Of a DNA stretch of 64,000 nucleotides, positions 59,002 through 64,000 are shown in pieces. Made by a program: the position numbers and the translations under genes. How positions within the stretch are numbered: the stretch's first letter is position 1; each line of letters opens with the position of its first letter. Under the pieces are notes generated by a model that saw only the letters and a program-made list of their open reading frames with translations, was not told the origin of the DNA and searched no databases. The DNA is taken from NCBI GenBank assembly GCA_904384225.1, contig CAJFJV010000009.1, forward strand, positions 1 to 64,000, in the 5' to 3' direction. The stretch comes from an uncultured Oscillospiraceae bacterium. Its GTDB lineage: Bacteria > Bacillota > Clostridia > Oscillospirales > Ruminococcaceae.

Positions 59002-61089
59002 ATGGAAAATCAACTCCCTCTGTTTTACGGCCTTTCTTTCCTAACAGCGGTGCTGGCGTTTGCGTTTGCCGCTTATCTATATCTGTGGGTGAAAAAACAA
59101 CGCACGGAGAACGCCAAAATCATCGAAGTATCCGCTCTTATTAAAGAAGGCGCAAACACATTCATGCGGCGCGAATACAAGATCTTAGCGATCTTTGCCG
59201 CTGTAGTGGCCGTTTTGATCCTGCTGTTCCTCCCCTCCCCGATCTGGATGGGAAATGCAGTGGAAAACGTCGAAATGGCGATCGCGTATCTTGCCGGTAC
59301 GGCCCTTTCCGCTGTTGCAGGAAAAATCGGCATCCTTGTTGCGACGCTTTCAAACTCCCGTGCGGCGGAAGGTGCGCAGAAGGGCATTAAGCCCGCTTTC
59401 CTGATCGGCTTCCGCGGCGGCGCCGTTATGGGCCTGCTGGTAGTCGGCTGCTCCCTCTTCGGCGTTGCAGCCGTCCTGATGATCGCAGGCGACTCCTCGA
59501 TCCTGCTCGGCTTCTCCTTCGGCGCAAGCTCCCTTGCACTGTTTGCAAAAGCGGGCGGCGGCATCTTCACCAAAACCGCAGACGTCTCTGCGGACCTTAC
59601 GGGTAAGGTTGAATTGGGCATCCCGGAGGACGACCCGCGCAACCCAGCCGTTATTGCGGACAACGTCGGCGATAACGTCGGCGACGTTGCAGGCATGGGC
59701 GCCGACCTGTTCGACTCCAACGTTGCGGCAATGGCCTCGGCGCTGGTTATCGCGCAGTCCCTCTCCGGCGGGGAATTCGCCAATGTTTCAATGGTATTCT
59801 GCTATGCGATCCTCGGGCTTTTGTCCTCTATTATCGGCATTGCGACCGCACGCATCGGCAAAAAAGGCAACCCGACCCGCGCGCTCAACTCTTCTACTTA
59901 TGTCACAACCGCTGTATTCCTTGTCCTGACGGCTCTGGCCACCCTGATTTTCGACGGCTTCTCCTGGAGAATCTGGGGCGCTGCTGCAACTGGCCTTTTG
60001 GTCGGCGTCATCATCGGCATTACAACCGACTACTTCACCGACGACTCCAAGCCGATCGTACGCCGCGTGGCGCACGCTTCCGGCTCCGGCCCGGCGTTTA
60101 CGGTGCTGTCCGGCGTTTCCTACGGCTTTATTTCCGCCCTTCCGGCCATGGTCGGCATCGCGGTTTCCGCGCTTGTCGCGTATAAGCTCTGTGAGCCGAT
60201 GGGCAGCGGCTATGCCATCTTCGGCATTTCCATGGCGGCAGTCGGCATGCTGTCCATCGTCGGCATGATCATCTCCAACGACGCCTACGGCCCGATCGTG
60301 GACAACGCCCGCGGCTTGGCAGAGATGGGCGGCCTTGGCGAAAAGACCATCCGTGTTGCGGACGAGCTCGACAGCGCCGGCAATACGGTAAAAGCAGTAA
60401 CAAAGGGCTTTTCCATTGCAGCGGCCGGCCTGACGGTCATCTCGCTGCTCGGCGCCTTTATGTCTGAGGTCAACACTGCGCTGGAGGCTGCCGGGAAGCC
60501 GCTGATCACCGGGTTTGACATCATGTCCCCGACCGTTTTCTTCGGCATCCTGATCGGTGCGGCAATCCCAGCCGTCTTCTCCGCTATGCTGATCTTGGGC
60601 GTTGACCGCAACGCACAGCGCATGGTCGCGGAAATCCACCGGCAGTTTAAGACCATCGTCGGCCTGCGGGAAGGCAAGGAAGGCGTTAAGCCGGAGTACG
60701 ACAAGTGCATCGACATTGCGACCACCGGTTCCTTGCGCGAACTGATCCCGGCCGGCTTGATGAGCATCATTGCAACGCTGGTTGTCGGCTTTATCGGCGG
60801 CCCGCTCGCCATCGGCGGCTTCCTGCTCGGCAACATCGTAAGCGGCCTGCTGCTTGCGCTGTTTATGTCCAACGCAGGCGGGCTCTGGGACAACTCTAAA
60901 AAGTATGTAGAAGCCGGCAATGAGGGCGGAAAAGGCAGTGAAGCGCACAAAGCGGCCGTTATCGGCGATACGGTCGGCGATCCGTTTAAGGATACCGCCG
61001 GACCGTCCATCAATACACAGATTACGGTCGTTTCCTTGGTATCGTCCCTGCTTTCCGCTGCTTTCGTCGCCTTCTCCATCTTCGGTTAA
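59002..61089 (+). CDS. hppA: Membrane pyrophosphatase, K+-independent type
   Basis: A 695-aa ion-pumping pyrophosphatase with about 16 membrane helices. The pyrophosphate site is complete: GGGIFTKTADVSADLTGKVE, IPEDDPRNPAVIADNVGDNVGDVAGMGADLFDS, SNDAYGPIVDNARGLAEM and the C-terminal GDTVGDPFKDTAGPSINT. The diagnostic segment reads GNTVKAVTKGF; Lys where K+-dependent enzymes have Ala (GNTTAA) marks the K+-independent class, which pumps H+. GGTGG lies 9 bp before the ATG, a weak site. It has a long structured leader and a strong terminator. Confidence 0.95.
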   Translation: MENQLPLFYGLSFLTAVLAFAFAAYLYLWVKKQRTENAKIIEVSALIKEGANTFMRREYKILAIFAAVVAVLILLFLPSPIWMGNAVENVEMAIAYLAGTALSAVAGKIGILVATLSNSRAAEGAQKGIKPAFLIGFRGGAVMGLLVVGCSLFGVAAVLMIAGDSSILLGFSFGASSLALFAKAGGGIFTKTADVSADLTGKVELGIPEDDPRNPAVIADNVGDNVGDVAGMGADLFDSNVAAMASALVIAQSLSGGEFANVSMVFCYAILGLLSSIIGIATARIGKKGNPTRALNSSTYVTTAVFLVLTALATLIFDGFSWRIWGAAATGLLVGVIIGITTDYFTDDSKPIVRRVAHASGSGPAFTVLSGVSYGFISALPAMVGIAVSALVAYKLCEPMGSGYAIFGISMAAVGMLSIVGMIISNDAYGPIVDNARGLAEMGGLGEKTIRVADELDSAGNTVKAVTKGFSIAAAGLTVISLLGAFMSEVNTALEAAGKPLITGFDIMSPTVFFGILIGAAIPAVFSAMLILGVDRNAQRMVAEIHRQFKTIVGLREGKEGVKPEYDKCIDIATTGSLRELIPAGLMSIIATLVVGFIGGPLAIGGFLLGNIVSGLLLALFMSNAGGLWDNSKKYVEAGNEGGKGSEAHKAAVIGDTVGDPFKDTAGPSINTQITVVSLVSSLLSAAFVAFSIFG

Positions 61090-61158
61090 TCGTGCGGAGA
61101 ACCGTTTGAAAAGCACGAAAACGAAACAACACGCTGCCCGGCCAGCCGGGTAACGCGC

Positions 61159-61195
61159 AAAAAGCGCGGCGCAAAGAATGCGCCGCGCTTTTTCT
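61159..61195 (+). terminator. Terminator of hppA
   Basis: AAAAAGCGCGGCGCA and TGCGCCGCGCTTTTT with a 5-base loop, 70 bp after the hppA stop. Confidence 0.93.
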
Positions 61196-61307
61196 TGTTG
61201 CCGCTTCCAGCATGGCAAATCCTCCGCTTCTGCGGGATAAAAAAGCCTTGCCAAATAACAGGCAGAATCCAACGAGAAGAAAAAGGGTTCCGGTTTTCTC
61301 AAGAGAA

Positions 61308-61402
61308 GAGGCTGTCAGAAGAAATACGCGGCAGCCTGCGAATTGCTGTGAGCCAGAAACACACGCCAAGCAAGCGGCGCTTTTTTGCAATCGGACAGCC
61401 TC
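61308..61402. repeat. Long-range inverted repeat in the hppA-lipoprotein interval
   Basis: GAGGCTGTC (61308-61316) and GACAGCCTC (61394-61402) face each other across 77 bp. The 61196-61495 stretch holds no convincing gene (several overlapping ORFs lack ribosome binding sites), so this could mark a small RNA or be chance. Confidence 0.35.
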
Positions 61403-61495
61403 AAAATGCGGCGTCCCGGCCTGCGCCTAACAGCCTCTTGGACAAGGGGCCTTGATTTCTCCTTTTTCAAGACAGCCGGGAAAATGCCAAAACGG

Positions 61496-61527
61496 GAAAA
61501 GGGATGCGCCGGACAAAGGCGCATCCC
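61496..61527 (-). terminator. Terminator of the ABC-lipoprotein operon
   Basis: GGGATGCGCC and GGCGCATCCC with a 7-base loop, followed on the minus strand by TTTTCCCGTTTT, 36 bp after the lipoprotein stop. Confidence 0.78.
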
Positions 61528-61562
61528 TCTCTCGTCGTTTTATCGGACAACGCCGGAAGGCG

Positions 61563-62018
61563 TCAGCCGTTTTCCTCCATCGGCGCGGTAAAATACGCGC
61601 TGTACGCGTCGCCCTTCACAATCAGCGTATACTCCGCATCCTGATTATAATAGGTCGTTATCCCTACCGAAGCGATATATTCCTTCTCCTCGCCGTCCCA
61701 GTTCCCGTCCAGCGTATAAATGGTATCGGCGGGCGTGCGGCTGTAAACCCGATAGCCCCCGCTCCATACTTCGCCGCTGTCCGGGTCGGTGATCCTGTAT
61801 GTGCCGCCGGACGCCTCACATTGCAGGCGCAGGGGCTTTGCACCCGCGTACAGCATTTGCTTTTCCGGCGCGCAGGCCGCAATCGACCCATCCGTTTCGC
61901 TTTGTACTATGGACAGCGTCCACGTCCGGTCCTCAATCGCAGGCGCACTGGAACAGCCGTATAAAGCGGCGGTGCACAGCAGAAAGCAAAACAAAACCGC
62001 CAAACGTATCCGTTTCAT
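61563..62018 (-). CDS. Lipoprotein of unknown function
   Basis: The ATG at 62018 follows AAAAGGGGG and starts MKRIRLAVLFCFLLCTAALYGC, a lipoprotein signal with lipobox LYGC, giving 151 aa; the track start is 14 codons earlier. The mature part is beta-rich (RTWTLSIVQSETDGSIAAC, YIASVGITTYYNQDAEYTLIVKGDAYSAYF). It is the last gene of an ABC transporter cluster and overlaps nothing, 34 bp after the permease gene. No family recognised. Confidence 0.82.
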   Translation of the reverse strand: MKRIRLAVLFCFLLCTAALYGCSSAPAIEDRTWTLSIVQSETDGSIAACAPEKQMLYAGAKPLRLQCEASGGTYRITDPDSGEVWSGGYRVYSRTPADTIYTLDGNWDGEEKEYIASVGITTYYNQDAEYTLIVKGDAYSAYFTAPMEENG

Positions 62019-62052
62019 CTGATCCCCCTTTTCCTCTGCCGGACAGCCGGCC

Positions 62053-62787
62053 TCATGCATTGATGGGCTGGCGCATTAAGCTGACGACCGTAAACACCAC
62101 AACGGCAACCGGAAGCAGGCACAGCAAAGCAGTCCACACCCATCCGGGCACCATTGCAAGCCACTCCGCCGCTGTCAAGACAATCCGCCCGATCCACGTG
62201 CTTTTGTCCCCGCTTGCAAGCACCTGCTCCAGCGGGTCGCTTAAAAAAAACGGCGCGAAGCAGATGACATATGCAATCCAAAACGCAGTCTTCCCGAAGC
62301 GGGCGAACAGGGCGCCGATGAATGCGCCTCCCAAGACGACCGCAGCGGGGATGGCCGCCCAGACGTACCACGGGACGCTTCCAAGCAGAAAGAAAGGCAC
62401 GCCCGCCGCCCATCTGTCCCCGAACAAAACGGTGTCCAGCAGCATCTCAGCCAAACTGAGCAGAGCCGCAAACGCCAAGCTGCAAAGGACCGTGCATAGG
62501 GAAAACAAATACTGCGCCGCAAGATAGACGCGCCGGGTGCAACCCATTTTGACCGCCGTATCAAACCCGGCGCTGAAAAACACCGCGATCACAAAAACAA
62601 CGGGCAACGTGCCGCAGGCGAAGGCGAAGACCGTGCCCAAGAAAGGGTACATCTCCTCCTGGCCGGAAAAGGCAATGGCCAAGGACAGGGCCGTTCCGGC
62701 CAGCCACCCGCCCAGTGTAACGCAGAAGATCAGCAGCATATTTTTCGGGCAGCAAAGGATCTCCGCTTTCAATGCGCGTTTAAACAT
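62053..62787 (-). CDS. ABC-2-type permease-like membrane protein
   Basis: A 244-aa protein with six hydrophobic segments and the N-terminal amphipathic start MFKRALKAEILCCPKNMLLIF seen in small ABC-2 permeases that accompany YtrB/BcrA-type ATPases. GCTRRVYLAAQYLFSLCTVLCSLAF is the conserved cytoplasmic turn (gCTRR-x-Y). A related but diverged protein is encoded 12 bp upstream and the ATPase beyond it. Substrate unknown; antimicrobial peptide export or resistance and signalling are common roles for this type. Confidence 0.83.
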   Translation of the reverse strand: MFKRALKAEILCCPKNMLLIFCVTLGGWLAGTALSLAIAFSGQEEMYPFLGTVFAFACGTLPVVFVIAVFFSAGFDTAVKMGCTRRVYLAAQYLFSLCTVLCSLAFAALLSLAEMLLDTVLFGDRWAAGVPFFLLGSVPWYVWAAIPAAVVLGGAFIGALFARFGKTAFWIAYVICFAPFFLSDPLEQVLASGDKSTWIGRIVLTAAEWLAMVPGWVWTALLCLLPVAVVVFTVVSLMRQPINA

Positions 62788-62799
62788 CGCTATCCCCTC

Positions 62800-63462
62800 C
62801 TATTTTACAACGTATCTGCGCATAAAGCAAAACCATGTCAAAGCCGTAAAGCACACAGCCAGCAAAAGCACAGCAAGACAGCCCCAAAACGGCAGCGCCG
62901 TCAACATATCCACCTGAAAGCCGATCTCCTCAGACGAAGGGGCCAGCGAAATAAACACGCCGATACAGCCGCCGACCAGCGCGCAAAACAGGCCGAAAAC
63001 AATCGCGCCGATTCTCCCGAAGCGGTGCGTCACACTGCCCAGCAGTTCCCCCGCCGACATCGCGAAGACCACAAAAAGCGCCGTTACCCCAAAAAGCGCG
63101 CCGTCAAAGGAAAAACGCCCCGACACAAAATAGGTGATAAGCTCCGTCGTCACTGTTCCAAGCAGGCCGAAAGCCGCAGCCGCAGCCAGCTTTACAATCT
63201 GCATTGCGGCAAAGGCGCTGCGGCGGGTATTGCACGCGCCGAGCGACAAGTTCAGGTATACCGCCGTATTCTGGTAGCAGAGCATCAGCGGCACCAAAAC
63301 CGCAATCAGGATAAAAAACGGTTGGCCCGACATTTCGGAGGGGCCGCTTCCAAGCATGCCCCAGTAAAGCGACAGCGCCAAGAGGACGGCGACGGAGATC
63401 AAAAAGGATCTCGCCAGCAAATAGAGCATGTACCGGGCGTTGCGGATTGTATACGAGCCCAT
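62800..63462 (-). CDS. ABC-2-type permease-like membrane protein
   Basis: A 220-aa protein with six hydrophobic segments. LSLGACNTRRSAFAAMQIVKLAAAAAF matches the NTRR-type turn of its neighbour, so the two are probably paired half-permeases. It begins 1 bp after the ATPase stop and ends 12 bp before the second permease, so the three are one operon. The genes together encode an ATPase, two membrane subunits and a lipoprotein. Confidence 0.83.
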   Translation of the reverse strand: MGSYTIRNARYMLYLLARSFLISVAVLLALSLYWGMLGSGPSEMSGQPFFILIAVLVPLMLCYQNTAVYLNLSLGACNTRRSAFAAMQIVKLAAAAAFGLLGTVTTELITYFVSGRFSFDGALFGVTALFVVFAMSAGELLGSVTHRFGRIGAIVFGLFCALVGGCIGVFISLAPSSEEIGFQVDMLTALPFWGCLAVLLLAVCFTALTWFCFMRRYVVK

Positions 63463-63463
63463 A

Positions 63464-64000
63464 TCAGACCGCCTCCCCCTGCCGTTTTGTCAGATACACA
63501 AAAATCTTTTGCAGCGGGACCGGCGATACGGTCAGTTCGTTCCCATAGGCCGAAAGGTCAAGCTGCTGCCCCGGCCGCAGGCGGACGCAGACCGTCTTGC
63601 TCCTCCCAAGCGACTCTTCATGGATTTGCTGGAAGCCGGACGCCGCGCGTTCAACCGTCTCCGCAAGCCCGCTGATATACCGGCAGGAATCGATCAGCTC
63701 CTGTGTATTCTCTTTCAGCGTGATCACCCCGTCGTTTAAAATGATCGTCTCTTCCAAAAGGTTGGCCGCCTCTTCGATGATATGCGTCGACAGGATAAAA
63801 GTCCTTCCGGTCTCCTCATAGTCTTTAAGCAAAAGGTCGTAAAAACGGTCGCGCATATAGACGTCCAGCCCTGCAACCGGCTCGTCAAGGATGGTGACCG
63901 GCGCGCGGGAAGCCAGCGCCAGCGTGATGGTCACCATGCTCATCATGCCCTTGTTCATCTTGCAGACCTTTTTCTTTAGGTCGAGGCCGAACTCCTTTGT
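63464..64000 (-). CDS. ABC transporter ATP-binding protein (partial)
   Basis: The frame is open to the window edge (TKEFGLDLKKKVCK precedes the track's Met), so only the C-terminal part is present. Visible elements are the signature-like NKGMMSMVTITLALAS, Walker B VTILDEPVAGLD, and the switch histidine ILSTHIIEEAANL. The C-terminal 80 residues form the accessory domain found in YtrB-type ATPases. Walker A lies outside the window. It is the first gene seen of the permease-lipoprotein operon. Confidence 0.9.
   Translation of the reverse strand, partial: TKEFGLDLKKKVCKMNKGMMSMVTITLALASRAPVTILDEPVAGLDVYMRDRFYDLLLKDYEETGRTFILSTHIIEEAANLLEETIILNDGVITLKENTQELIDSCRYISGLAETVERAASGFQQIHEESLGRSKTVCVRLRPGQQLDLSAYGNELTVSPVPLQKIFVYLTKRQGEAV

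Noticed and set aside
59788-61302. 504-aa minus-strand ORF opposite hppA
   Set aside because: Antisense shadow of the highly conserved pyrophosphatase; Cys/His/Asp-rich nonsense composition.
1-64000. Prophage, insertion sequence, tRNA or rRNA genes
   Set aside because: No integrase, transposase, phage structural genes, tRNA-like cloverleaf or rRNA sequence was seen on either strand.

Overview
The window looks like chromosomal DNA of a Gram-positive Clostridia-type Firmicute, probably a gut commensal of moderately high GC. The evidence is indirect, because there is no rRNA, tRNA or ribosomal-protein operon: AGGAGG-type ribosome binding sites, TTGACA/TATAAT promoters, a type I-C CRISPR locus, two very large secreted proteins ending in PDTG-TM-KRK sorting signals with FIVAR modules, lipoproteins with lipoboxes, and a K+-independent-type membrane pyrophosphatase. 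No prophage, insertion sequence or plasmid backbone was seen.

Layout. 0-4 kb: a truncated flavodoxin lipoprotein, then a reduced type I-C CRISPR locus (frameshifted cas4, intact cas1 and cas2, 11 repeats) with no cas3/cas5/cas8c/cas7. 4-8 kb: an MFS transporter, then an iron alcohol dehydrogenase - flavodoxin - TetR operon whose promoter sits between two near-identical palindromic operators. 8-14 kb: a GH38-type glycosidase, an O6-alkylguanine methyltransferase, and an IbrA/IbrB-like pair in which ibrA carries a single in-frame amber codon. 14-17 kb: a small BofC-like membrane protein and a class A penicillin-binding protein. 17.3-24.5 kb: a P-type ATPase island on the minus strand with two MgtA-like Mg2+ ATPases, an orphan winged-helix regulator with a shortened receiver domain, two small membrane proteins and a 53-residue membrane protein missed by the ORF track. 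24.7-33.1 kb: ROK-type kinase, Eis-like GNAT, mreB, comF, recD2, a small membrane protein and prfB, all on the minus strand. 33.2-39.7 kb: nadA with a hairpin leader, TetR, SGNH hydrolase, YczE-like protein, RNHCP protein, GH18 and galactokinase. 40-49.9 kb: a 1917-residue cell-wall S8 protease divergent from an ArsR-type regulator, a propeller-like protein and a MATE pump. 50-57 kb: an MFS transporter divergent from an AraC regulator, then a 1478-residue surface lamin-tail/metallophosphoesterase protein. 57.1-64 kb: a PHP-UvrD fusion that has lost its ATPase core, hppA behind a riboswitch-like leader, and an ABC transporter cluster running off the right edge.

The most interesting material is regulatory or reduced: the riboswitch-like leader of hppA, the Mg2+-ATPase island with its small membrane protein and structured leader, a 21-bp promoter element shared by two distant genes, the hairpin leader of nadA, the ATPase-less PHP-UvrD fusion, and three damaged genes near the left end (flavodoxin, cas4, ibrA). 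Starts were moved from the ORF-track start wherever a ribosome binding site clearly indicated it (ogt, BofC-like, PBP, recD2, prfB, nadA, RNHCP, GH18, surface phosphoesterase and others).
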